The position numbers were made by a program, and so were the translations under genes. The notes beneath the pieces were generated by a model. The model did no database searches, was not told the DNA's origin, and worked only from the letters and a program-made list of their open reading frames with translations. Shown here piece by piece: positions 1 to 6,869 of a stretch of DNA of 19,650 bases (position 1 is its first letter; every line of letters begins with the position of its first letter). Origin of the DNA: DATKDF01 sp035512795 (GTDB taxonomy: Bacteria; Acidobacteriota; Vicinamibacteria; Vicinamibacterales; SCN-69-37); contig DATKDF010000050.1 in NCBI GenBank assembly GCA_035512795.1, forward strand, positions 1 to 19,650, read 5' to 3'.

Positions 1-843
1 GGCGACGTCTTTCGGCAACTTCTCGGCTCCGGTGACAATCACCTCCAACGAGCCAAGCTCGTCCGGCTCGCAACGCCGCAGGTAGCCCCGCAGGAAGGTT
101 GGCGTCGATAACAGCAGCGTGCCGCCGTATTGTTTACAGAGCTTACCGACCTGCTTGGCATCCAGCGGACTGAAGTGATAGGCCGCCTGGAGATCCAAAG
201 TCATTACGGCCCACAGCGTCACCGTGAACCCCAGCGAGTGGAAAAACGGCAAGGTCCCGATGAACACATCGCGTGACGTCAAACTCGCGACCTGCTCGAT
301 GGTATTTACTTGCGAAGCGATGTTGGCGTGCGTCAACATCACTCCCTTGGGAGTTCCCGTCGAGCCGGAGGTGAAGATGACCTCGATGATGTCGGTCGGG
401 GACGGCGACGGCAAGGACGCCGGGGGGCCTTGCTCGGTCCAGGATGCCGGGGCTCTGACCTCCGCCAGCGGCCAGACCGGCATCGGCAGCGTGGCCGGCG
501 GGGTCACTTCCGCACCGACGAGCACGGCCCTGGCCGACACGATTCCGGCGATGCGCGCGAGCAGCTCGGGCGTGGCGCGAAAGTCAACCGGCACGACCAC
601 GACGCCCGCGCGGAGCGCGCCCCAGAAGGCGGCCACCCATTCGTTCCGGTTTTCGGACCAGATGACGATGTGGTTGCCGGCGACGATGCCGTGGGCCTCG
701 AGCGCAGCCGTAAAGGCGCGCGCCGCGGCGCCGACCTCGGCGTAGCTCATCTGTCGCACGGCGTACCCGTCGTCGTGGACGAGGAAGGGGCCGGTCTGGC
801 GTTCCAGATCCTCGAAGAAGTCGAGGAGGGTCTCGCGGCGCAT
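1..843 (-). CDS. AMP-forming acyl-ACP/acyl-CoA synthetase, partial (3' end beyond window)
   Basis: Adenylate-forming ligase that would activate a fatty acid as acyl-AMP and pass it to ACP or CoA. The first 281 residues are visible and stay open to the window edge. The P-loop motif TSGSTGTPKG is at residues 158-167, followed by the substrate-region motif LPFFHSLGFTVTLW (198-211). The stretch LLSTPTFLRGYLRR (244-257) and the VTGAEKLP motif (270-277) resemble the synthetase half of Aas-type acyl-ACP synthetases/lysophospholipid acyltransferases more than short-chain acyl-CoA ligases. The ATG at 843 is chosen because it lies 7 bp after the stop of the preceding secreted-protein gene, with a weak purine-rich stretch before it and family-typical N-terminal sequence. 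The C-terminal domain is outside the window, so substrate and possible acyltransferase fusion cannot be judged. Family call firm, substrate inferred. Confidence 0.88.
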   Translation of the reverse strand, partial: MRRETLLDFFEDLERQTGPFLVHDDGYAVRQMSYAEVGAAARAFTAALEAHGIVAGNHIVIWSENRNEWVAAFWGALRAGVVVVPVDFRATPELLARIAGIVSARAVLVGAEVTPPATLPMPVWPLAEVRAPASWTEQGPPASLPSPSPTDIIEVIFTSGSTGTPKGVMLTHANIASQVNTIEQVASLTSRDVFIGTLPFFHSLGFTVTLWAVMTLDLQAAYHFSPLDAKQVGKLCKQYGGTLLLSTPTFLRGYLRRCEPDELGSLEVIVTGAEKLPKDVA

Positions 844-850
844 CGTCCGC

Positions 851-1495
851 CTACCGCACGCTGATGCCGACCGAGATGACGAGCACGGTCTGCTGGCCGC
901 GCGCCCCGACGACCGCGGTGGCCGTCGACGGGCGCGTGATGTAGAAGCGCACGTCGAACCCGGCGGCCAGATGCGGCCGCGTGAACCACCGCGCGCCGCC
1001 GCCGTAGTTGAGCGTCATCGCACGCACGCTGTCCGGCGTGCTGGCATCGTCATACGTGTCGAACGTGAGTGGACCCGCGCCGCCCGACAGATAGCTCCAG
1101 CCGTCGCGGTGGCCGAAGTTCAGGGAGAGCTGTGCCGACAGGCTGTCGAGCTGCCGCGCGATCGCGCCACCGGTGGGTTCGCCCGTGGCATCGACCAACT
1201 CGCGGCGCGCCCGCGAGATGAACCACTCGCCACCGACCCCGAGGGCGAACCCCCGCACGCGAATGGGATAGACGTGCGCGCCGGCCACGAGTCCCCAGCC
1301 GCGGCCCGGCAGGTCGGCCGGACTCACGAACAGGCTGCCGGCCGTCTCGACGCTCTGCTTGAGGAAGGGGATGGCACCTCGGACGTCCACGACGTACGGC
1401 GAGATCGGTTCCCGGGGCGCCGGCTGCGCGCGTGCAGCGACCGCCGGTGCAATCGAGGCCACCGCCAGGCTCGCGACGAGGATCGCACGGGACAT
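851..1495 (-). CDS. Secreted/outer-membrane beta-barrel-like protein of unknown function
   Basis: A 214-residue protein with a clear Sec signal peptide: basic MSR start, hydrophobic core at residues 4-20, and a plausible cleavage after ARA at 21-23. The mature part alternates polar and hydrophobic residues and is rich in Gly, aromatic residues and short strand-like segments, for example WGLVAGAHVYPIRVRGFALGVGGEW (split: residues 67-80 and 81-91) and the final QTVLVISVGISVR (202-214). This resembles small outer-membrane beta-barrel proteins, though no named family is recognised. A longer reading frame continues upstream to 1645, but the ATG at 1495 is preferred because it places the signal peptide at the N-terminus and avoids overlap with the divergent dehydratase at 1530. 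It is probably co-transcribed with the acyl synthetase 7 bp downstream. Confidence 0.75.
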   Translation of the reverse strand: MSRAILVASLAVASIAPAVAARAQPAPREPISPYVVDVRGAIPFLKQSVETAGSLFVSPADLPGRGWGLVAGAHVYPIRVRGFALGVGGEWFISRARRELVDATGEPTGGAIARQLDSLSAQLSLNFGHRDGWSYLSGGAGPLTFDTYDDASTPDSVRAMTLNYGGGARWFTRPHLAAGFDVRFYITRPSTATAVVGARGQQTVLVISVGISVR

Positions 1496-1516
1496 TTCCG
1501 ACGAGCGTACACCAGA

Positions 1517-1522
1517 TACAAT
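1517..1522 (+). promoter_or_regulatory. Candidate -10 box (TACAAT) for a leaderless dehydratase transcript
   Basis: TACAAT matches the sigma-70 -10 consensus at 5 of 6 positions and ends 7 bases before the ATG at 1530, the distance at which transcription would normally begin. No Shine-Dalgarno sequence precedes the ATG. No convincing -35 box is seen. The 34-bp gap to the divergent gene at 1495 must hold both promoters. Confidence 0.4.
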
Positions 1523-1529
1523 TCCGGTC

Positions 1530-2483
1530 ATGGCGATCGTATCGCTCGAAGCCGTCAGCGAGGCCGTCGCGCGCATTGCCGGCATCGCGCGGCACACGCC
1601 CGTCCTCGAGGCCGCGCATCTGGCGGGCCGGCCGCTCTGGCTCAAGTGCGAGTCGCATCAACCCGGCGGCGCGTTCAAGATCCGTGGCGCCACGAACATG
1701 CTCATGCGCCTCGGCGAGGCGGCGCGCGCGCGGGGGGTGATCACGTACTCGTCGGGCAATCACGGCCAGGCCGTCGCGCTCGCGGCCTCCCGGCTCGGCA
1801 CCCAGGCCGTCATCGTCATGCCGACCACGGCCCCGGCGGTCAAGCTGGCCGGCGTCAGGCGATGGGGCGCCGAGGTCATTCAGGAAGGCACGACGTCGCT
1901 CGAGCGGAAGGCGCGGGCCGAGGCGGAAGCTGCTGCACGAGGTCTGTCGATGGTTCCGCCGTTCGATCATCCGTGGATTATCGAAGGGCAGGGGACGTGC
2001 GGGCTCGAGATCCTCGACCAGGTCAGCGATGTCGATGTCATCGTCGTGCCCGTCGGGGGCGGCGGTCTCATTTCCGGTGTCGCGGCCGCCATCCGCCAGA
2101 GCCGGCCGACCGTGCGGGTCGTCGGCGTGGAACCAGCCGGCGCGGCCAAGATGTCGGCGTCGCTTGCGGCCGGCCATCCGGTGACGCTCGACCGCGCGAC
2201 CAGCGTGGCCGACGGCCTGGTTCCCGTGCGGCCGGGCGACCTCACCTTCGAGCACGTGCAGACGCTCGTCGAGGCTGTCGTCACCGTCACCGACGACCAG
2301 ATCAAGCGGGCGGCGCTCTGGCTTTTCCACGAGGCCAAACAGGTCGTCGAGCCGAGCGGCGCCGCCAGCGTCGCCGCGGTTCTCTGGCCGGACGCCGGCA
2401 GCCCGTTGGCCAATCGCCAGGCCACCGTGGTGTCCATTCTGAGCGGCGGGAACGTGGCGCCCGAAACACTCGCCAGCTTCTGA
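1530..2483 (+). CDS. PLP-dependent threonine/serine dehydratase (catabolic type, no ACT domain)
   Basis: A 317-residue fold-type II PLP enzyme expected to deaminate L-threonine to 2-oxobutanoate and/or L-serine to pyruvate in the cytosol. The Schiff-base lysine is K50 in GGAFKIRGA (47-54). The substrate-binding loop SSGNHGQ is at 74-80, the phosphate-binding glycine loop GGGGL at 176-180, and SGGN at 305-308 supplies the serine facing the pyridine nitrogen. The length matches TdcB-like and serine-racemase-like proteins and there is no C-terminal ACT regulatory domain, unlike biosynthetic IlvA. The ATG at 1530 is chosen because the alignment-like N-terminus (VSLEAVSEA) begins there. Serine racemase or hydroxyaspartate dehydratase activity cannot be excluded from sequence alone. 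It is transcribed divergently from the secreted protein and separated from the glycan operon by 122 bp. Confidence 0.88.
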   Translation: MAIVSLEAVSEAVARIAGIARHTPVLEAAHLAGRPLWLKCESHQPGGAFKIRGATNMLMRLGEAARARGVITYSSGNHGQAVALAASRLGTQAVIVMPTTAPAVKLAGVRRWGAEVIQEGTTSLERKARAEAEAAARGLSMVPPFDHPWIIEGQGTCGLEILDQVSDVDVIVVPVGGGGLISGVAAAIRQSRPTVRVVGVEPAGAAKMSASLAAGHPVTLDRATSVADGLVPVRPGDLTFEHVQTLVEAVVTVTDDQIKRAALWLFHEAKQVVEPSGAASVAAVLWPDAGSPLANRQATVVSILSGGNVAPETLASF

Positions 2484-2484
2484 C

Positions 2485-2500
2485 CGGGCCGCGGCGCCCG
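2485..2500 (+). terminator. Weak hairpin after the dehydratase gene
   Basis: CGGGC (2485-2489) and GCCCG (2496-2500) can pair around a 6-base loop directly after the stop codon at 2481-2483, followed by a short TTCTCT tract at 2506-2511. The stem is short and there is no U-run of normal length, so this is at best a weak terminator. Confidence 0.2.
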
Positions 2501-2526
2501 TCCGGCTTCTCTGATCCAGACCAGGA

Positions 2527-2543
2527 GCGAACCGCCGGTTCGC
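2527..2543. repeat. Perfect inverted repeat upstream of the glycan operon promoter
   Basis: GCGAACC (2527-2533) is the exact reverse complement of GGTTCGC (2537-2543), with a 3-base spacer GCC. It lies 17 bp upstream of the candidate -35 box at 2561. It could be a hairpin closing the dehydratase transcript or an operator for the glycan operon. The sequence does not decide between these. Confidence 0.4.
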
Positions 2544-2560
2544 CTCTCGGCCCGGCCGGT

Positions 2561-2590
2561 TTGTCGGCCTCGCCGGGCAGGCTGTACGAT
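2561..2590 (+). promoter_or_regulatory. Candidate sigma-70-like promoter of the glycan operon
   Basis: TTGTCG (2561-2566) and TACGAT (2585-2590) each match the -35 and -10 consensus at 4 of 6 positions, with an 18-bp spacer. Transcription would start near 2597, about 9 bases before the ATG at 2606. No clear ribosome-binding site is present between the two. Confidence 0.4.
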
Positions 2591-2605
2591 AAGCGCGCGC
2601 TTGCC

Positions 2606-4546
2606 ATGTGCGGCTTGTTCGGCTTTGTCGGTGTGCCTGCCGCCGACCTGGACGAGACTGCGGTCCAGCACGCCGTACGGACACTGATCCGTCTGTCCGA
2701 GCCTCGCGGCCGGGAGGCTACGGGTCTGGCCGTCGTGCTGCCGGACGAGATTGCCGTCTATCGCCGCCCGCTCGCGCCGAGCCGGGTGCTGGCGCATCCG
2801 GACTTCCAGCAGTTCCTGGATGAGGTGTTTCGGCCGGGCCGGGGCGGGGTCGCACGCGCCGGGACGGCCTGCATCGGCCACTGCCGCCTCGTCACCAACG
2901 GTACGCAGGCCATCGAATCGAATAACCAGCCCGTCCTCCTCGACCGCGTGGTCGGCGTTCACAACGGCATCGTCACCAATCCCGACGAGCTCGTCGGCAC
3001 GGCCGGGGCGACTGGCAGCTCCGGGGAACTCGACTCGGCAGCGCTCTTCGCGTATCTGGAGCACGAACTCGAACGGGGCGCGTCGCTCGGCGACGCCCTG
3101 CAGGCGACGTTCGCGGCGCTCGAGGGCGAGGCGTCGATTGCCGTGCTCGCCCGTGCCGAAGACGCGCTGGCCCTGTCGACCAACAGCGGCTGCCTCTACG
3201 TCGCACGCGACGAGCGGTGTCTGGTCTTTGCCTCCGAGCGTTACATCCTCGAGGCGTTTGTCGGCCAGGGACACCTCGGTTTCGATCGGAGAACGACAAC
3301 GGTCGCACACCTCGAAGCCGGCCAGGCGCTCCTGGTCGCCCTGTCGACCGGGGCGGTGACCGACGTGTCGGTCTCGACGGGCGCGGCGGGTGTCCTGACT
3401 GCATCGCCGCCGTCGCTGCCGCGGCGGCCGATCGTCGATCGGACGTACGGCCGCATTGCGGTCCGCCGCTGCACGCGCTGCATCCTGCCGGACACCTACC
3501 CGTTCATCAGCTTCGACGCCGACGGCGTCTGCACCGACTGCCACGAGCACGTCACGCAGCGGGTGGCCGGACGCGAGGCGCTGCTTCGCGAACTGGACAG
3601 ACACCGGCGGAGCGACGGGTCACCCGATTGCATCGTGGCGTTCAGCGGCGGGCGCGACAGCTCGTACGGTCTGCACCTGCTCAAGACCGAACTGGGGATG
3701 ACGCCACTTGCCTTCACGTACGACTGGGGTCTTGTGACCGACCTGGCACGGCGCAACCAGGCGCGCATGTGCGGCCGGCTCGGCGTCGAGCACATCATCC
3801 GCGCGGCGAACATCCCCGAACAGCGCCGGTACATCCGGATGAACCTCGACGCGTGGCTGGCGCGGCCGCGGCTCGGCATGATCCCGATCTTCATGGCGGG
3901 CGACAAATTCTTTTACAGCCATGCCCGCGACCTGCGCCGCGAAACCGGCATCGATTTGGTGGTCTTCTGCGCCGGCAACGAACTGGAGCGGACGCCGTTC
4001 AAGGCCGGGTTTGCCGGTGTGCGCGAGAACAACTACAGCAACCGGCTGTTCGGTCTCGCACCGGCCAAGAAGCTCCAGCTCGGCGCGTACTACGCGTGGC
4101 AGTTCCTGACCAATCCGCGCTACCTGAACCGGTCGCTCTGGAACAGCCTGCGGTCGTTTCACGCGACGTTCGTCGGTGTCGACGACTTCCTGTACCTCTA
4201 CACCTGGGAGCCCTGGGACGAGGGCACGATCGACCGGACCCTCCAGTCGCAGTACGACTGGGAGATTTCGCCTGAGTCGTCGAACACCTGGCGCATCGGC
4301 GACGGGTATACCGCCTTCATCAACTACGTCTACCATCGGGTGGCCGGCTTCAGCGAGTACGACGTCTTCCGCAGCGCCCAGGTTCGCGATGGCGTGATCG
4401 ATCGCCCGCGCGCGCTGGCGCTCGCCGCCGAGGACAACCGGCCGCGGCTCGGCGAACTGCGCGAGTTTGCCCGGCTCATCGGGTTCAATCTCGAGGAAGT
4501 GCTCTCGAGGGTGGACGAGATCCCGCGCCTCCGGGCCCGGACATGA
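2606..4546 (+). CDS. Fused class II glutaminase / PseA-WbpG-like N-acetyl sugar amidotransferase
   Basis: A 646-residue protein with two catalytic halves. Residues 2-260 form an Ntn class II glutamine amidotransferase: nucleophile Cys2 right after the initiator Met (MCGLFGF), GHCRLVTNG (91-99), HNGIVTN (119-125) and ELD (141-143). Residues 285-646 resemble the WbpG/PseA amidotransferase family: CxxC pairs C289/C292 and C309/C312 that probably bind zinc, the PP-loop FSGGRDSS (346-353) for ATP, and a conserved FCAGNELERTPF segment (454-465). The inferred reaction is glutamine-derived ammonia plus ATP converting an acetamido group on a nucleotide sugar to an acetamidino group. The ATG at 2606 is required so that Cys2 becomes N-terminal; upstream readthrough to 971 is spurious. 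It is first in the operon and overlaps the flippase gene by ATGA. Domain calls are firm, the exact sugar is unknown. Confidence 0.9.
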   Translation: MCGLFGFVGVPAADLDETAVQHAVRTLIRLSEPRGREATGLAVVLPDEIAVYRRPLAPSRVLAHPDFQQFLDEVFRPGRGGVARAGTACIGHCRLVTNGTQAIESNNQPVLLDRVVGVHNGIVTNPDELVGTAGATGSSGELDSAALFAYLEHELERGASLGDALQATFAALEGEASIAVLARAEDALALSTNSGCLYVARDERCLVFASERYILEAFVGQGHLGFDRRTTTVAHLEAGQALLVALSTGAVTDVSVSTGAAGVLTASPPSLPRRPIVDRTYGRIAVRRCTRCILPDTYPFISFDADGVCTDCHEHVTQRVAGREALLRELDRHRRSDGSPDCIVAFSGGRDSSYGLHLLKTELGMTPLAFTYDWGLVTDLARRNQARMCGRLGVEHIIRAANIPEQRRYIRMNLDAWLARPRLGMIPIFMAGDKFFYSHARDLRRETGIDLVVFCAGNELERTPFKAGFAGVRENNYSNRLFGLAPAKKLQLGAYYAWQFLTNPRYLNRSLWNSLRSFHATFVGVDDFLYLYTWEPWDEGTIDRTLQSQYDWEISPESSNTWRIGDGYTAFINYVYHRVAGFSEYDVFRSAQVRDGVIDRPRALALAAEDNRPRLGELREFARLIGFNLEEVLSRVDEIPRLRART

Positions 4547-5844
4547 GCGCCGGACCGTCACCGCATCGCGCGATGGCCGCCGACGCGGTCTGGAACTACG
4601 CGGCGCTGGCCGTCACGGCCCTGGTCGGCGCGGTCGTCACCTTCCTCATCGCCGGCCGGCTCGGCACGGCGGCGCTCGGCGTCTTCGCGCAGCTCTACGC
4701 CGTCCACGTCATCGGCGCGCAGGTCGCCGTCTTCGGCATTCACGACTCGACCCAGAAGCACGTGGCCGAGCACGGCGGCCGGTCGATGGTCGACGACGGC
4801 GTGGTGACGACGGCGCTCGGTCTGGTCCTGGTGTCGTCGCTCGTCATCGCCGTGCTGCTCGTGGCCGTGGCCCCGTGGGTCGGTGAATGGGTTGCCAGCC
4901 GGGACGTCGGTCGCGGATTGACGCTCACCGCTCCGGGAATCGTGGCGTTTGCGCTCAACAAGGTGCTGTTTGCCGCGCTCAATGGCCGGGGCCAGCTGCG
5001 CCGGTACGCGGTCATGCAGCTTGTCCGTGCCGCGCTCGTCCTCGTGGCCGTGCTCGTGGTCATCGTCGCAGGCGCGCCGGTCTTCTTCGTGGGCGGCATC
5101 TTTGCCGCCGCCGAACTGCTGCTGCTGCCGTGCCTCTTCCTGGCCGTGCGGCCGGCCTGGCCGCACGCGTCAGGGGCGTCGCCGACGCCGTCCTGGTGGC
5201 GACGCCACCTGACGTTCGGCAGCCGTGGACTCGTCAACGGCATCCTGCTCGAAACGCACCTGCGGGTGGACGTCGTGACGCTCGGCTACTTCGTGTCCGA
5301 CCGCGCCGTGGGCGTGTACGCGTTCGCCTCGCTGTTTGCCGAGGGTCTCTATCAGGTGCCGGTCGTCATGCGAACGGTGGCCTATCCGGCCTTCGTGCGG
5401 CTGGCGAGCCTCGGCGATCGGCCTGGCGTGTCCGGGCTCGCCCGGCGGCTCTCGGTCGCGAGCGGCGTCGCCTGCGGCGCGACCGCGATCGTCGTGGCCC
5501 TGGCCTATCCGGTGCTGGGCGGCTGGGTCGACGTCGAGCTGGTCTCGGTCGGCTGGCCGGTCCTGCTCATCCTGCTGGCCGGGATGACGGTGTACGCCTT
5601 CGTCGTGCCCTTCGACCAGTTGCTGCTCCAGAGCGGTCTGCCGGGGCGTCAGAGCGCGCTCATGGCGACCTACGTCTTCGCCAACGTCGTCCTGAACATC
5701 ACGTTGATTCCGCGGTTCGGGCTGACGGGCGCCGCCGTCGCCACGGCGACGGCGCTCGTGCTGGCCGGCGTCCTCCTGCTCGTCGCCTCGCGCGTCTGGC
5801 TCGGGTATCGGCCCATGGTGCTGTTGCACAAGGCGGCGTCATGA
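4543..5844 (+). CDS. Wzx-like polysaccharide/lipid-linked oligosaccharide flippase
   Basis: A 433-residue integral membrane protein with about 12 hydrophobic segments by eye, in the arrangement of the MATE/MOP polysaccharide-transporter superfamily. The N-terminus has the characteristic pattern of a first helix (residues 13-37) followed by GRLGTAALGVFAQLYA (38-53). Near residues 376-417 the sequence (YVFANVVLNITLIPRFGLTG, then a long hydrophobic helix) is typical of the C-terminal part of such flippases. The inferred role is moving an undecaprenyl-linked glycan unit across the inner membrane. Its ATG overlaps the upstream stop (ATGA, 4543-4546) and its own stop overlaps the next gene's start (5841-5844), so translation is probably coupled. 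The substrate is unknown but presumably carries the sugar modified by the first operon gene. Confidence 0.85.
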   Translation: MSAGPSPHRAMAADAVWNYAALAVTALVGAVVTFLIAGRLGTAALGVFAQLYAVHVIGAQVAVFGIHDSTQKHVAEHGGRSMVDDGVVTTALGLVLVSSLVIAVLLVAVAPWVGEWVASRDVGRGLTLTAPGIVAFALNKVLFAALNGRGQLRRYAVMQLVRAALVLVAVLVVIVAGAPVFFVGGIFAAAELLLLPCLFLAVRPAWPHASGASPTPSWWRRHLTFGSRGLVNGILLETHLRVDVVTLGYFVSDRAVGVYAFASLFAEGLYQVPVVMRTVAYPAFVRLASLGDRPGVSGLARRLSVASGVACGATAIVVALAYPVLGGWVDVELVSVGWPVLLILLAGMTVYAFVVPFDQLLLQSGLPGRQSALMATYVFANVVLNITLIPRFGLTGAAVATATALVLAGVLLLVASRVWLGYRPMVLLHKAAS

Positions 5845-6863
5845 CGACCGCGTCGCCGCGCATTGCGGTCGTCATTCCGGCCTTCCGGGTACGCGATCGC
5901 GTGCTCGAGGTCATCGCCGGGATTGGCGACCTTGCGAGCGCCATCTACGTCGTCGACGACGGGTGTCCCGAGGGCAGCGGCCGTCATGTCGAGGCCCACG
6001 TCACCGACGGGCGCGTCCGCGTGATCTGGCACGACCGGAACCGCGGTGTCGGGGCCGCCGTCATGACCGGCTACCAGGCCGCGCTCGACGCCGGCGCGTC
6101 GGTCATCGTCAAGATCGACGGCGATGGGCAGATGGACCCGGCCGACCTGCCGCGCCTGGTCGCGCCGATTCTCGATGGCACGGCCGATTACGTGAAGGGT
6201 AACCGGTTCTACAACCTCACGCGGCTGCACCGGATGCCGGTCGTGCGGATCGTCGGCAACGCGGCGCTGTCGTTCATCACGAAGTTCTCGTCGGGCTACT
6301 GGGACATCTTCGACCCGACCAACGGCTACACGGCCATCCACGCGGCCGTGGCGCGCGAGCTGCCGTGGTCCCGCATGGCGCCCGGCTACTTCTTCGAGTC
6401 GGACATGCTGCACCACCTCGGCCTCCTCGGCGCCGTCGTGCGCGACGTGCCGCAGGATGCGCGGTACGGCGACGAGAAGAGCGGTGTGCGCGTGCTGCGC
6501 GCCGTGCTGCGCTTCAGCGTCCAGCACGCGGCGAATACGCTGCGCCGGTTGCTCTACAACTACTTCCTGCGCGACTTCTCGGCCGCGTCGGTCGAACTCG
6601 TGCTGGGCGTCGCGCTGCTCGCGTTCGGGTTCGTCTTCGGGGCCACGCAATGGGTCGAGTGGACCTCTCGCGGCGTCGGCGCCTATGCCGGCACCGTCAT
6701 GCTCGCCGCGTTGCCGATCATCGTCGGCAGCCAGCTCGTGCTGGCGTTCCTGAGCTTCGATGTCGCCCGCGTGCCGCGCGAGCCGATCCACCCGCAGCTC
6801 GAACGGCGGCGTCGGGTCGAGGCCGCCATCACGAGGCCGCCGGCCGGCAGCGTCCGCCAATAA
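5841..6863 (+). CDS. Family 2 glycosyltransferase, dolichol-phosphate-mannose-synthase-like, membrane-anchored
   Basis: A 340-residue GT-A fold glycosyltransferase. The N-terminal Rossmann-like start IAVVIPAFR (8-16), VVDDG (37-41) and the metal-binding region KIDGDGQMDP (91-100, DxD-type D93/D95) are all present, and FDPTNGYTA (157-165) resembles the acceptor region of polyprenyl-phosphate hexose synthases. Two hydrophobic helices near residues 250-270 and 281-306 would anchor it in the inner membrane with the catalytic domain inside. It may make a polyprenyl-phosphate sugar or add a sugar to a lipid-linked glycan. Donor and acceptor cannot be told. The start ATG overlaps the flippase stop, which supports both the operon and the start choice. 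Confidence 0.88.
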   Translation: MTTASPRIAVVIPAFRVRDRVLEVIAGIGDLASAIYVVDDGCPEGSGRHVEAHVTDGRVRVIWHDRNRGVGAAVMTGYQAALDAGASVIVKIDGDGQMDPADLPRLVAPILDGTADYVKGNRFYNLTRLHRMPVVRIVGNAALSFITKFSSGYWDIFDPTNGYTAIHAAVARELPWSRMAPGYFFESDMLHHLGLLGAVVRDVPQDARYGDEKSGVRVLRAVLRFSVQHAANTLRRLLYNYFLRDFSAASVELVLGVALLAFGFVFGATQWVEWTSRGVGAYAGTVMLAALPIIVGSQLVLAFLSFDVARVPREPIHPQLERRRRVEAAITRPPAGSVRQ

Positions 6864-6869
6864 AGCCAG

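Noticed and set aside
971..2605. In-frame upstream extension of the amidotransferase to 971
   Set aside because: Arg/Gly-rich translation without domains that overlaps the dehydratase in another frame. The class II glutaminase needs Cys2 directly after Met, which fixes the start at 2606.
1050..3604. Long minus-strand open frames opposite the dehydratase and amidotransferase
   Set aside because: Products are Arg/Asp/Pro-rich with no motifs, as expected for antisense frames at high GC, while the plus-strand frames carry catalytic motifs.
4887..5840. Upstream in-frame extension of the glycosyltransferase inside the flippase gene
   Set aside because: Low-complexity Arg-rich sequence; the ATG at 5841 overlaps the flippase stop and begins the GT2 domain.
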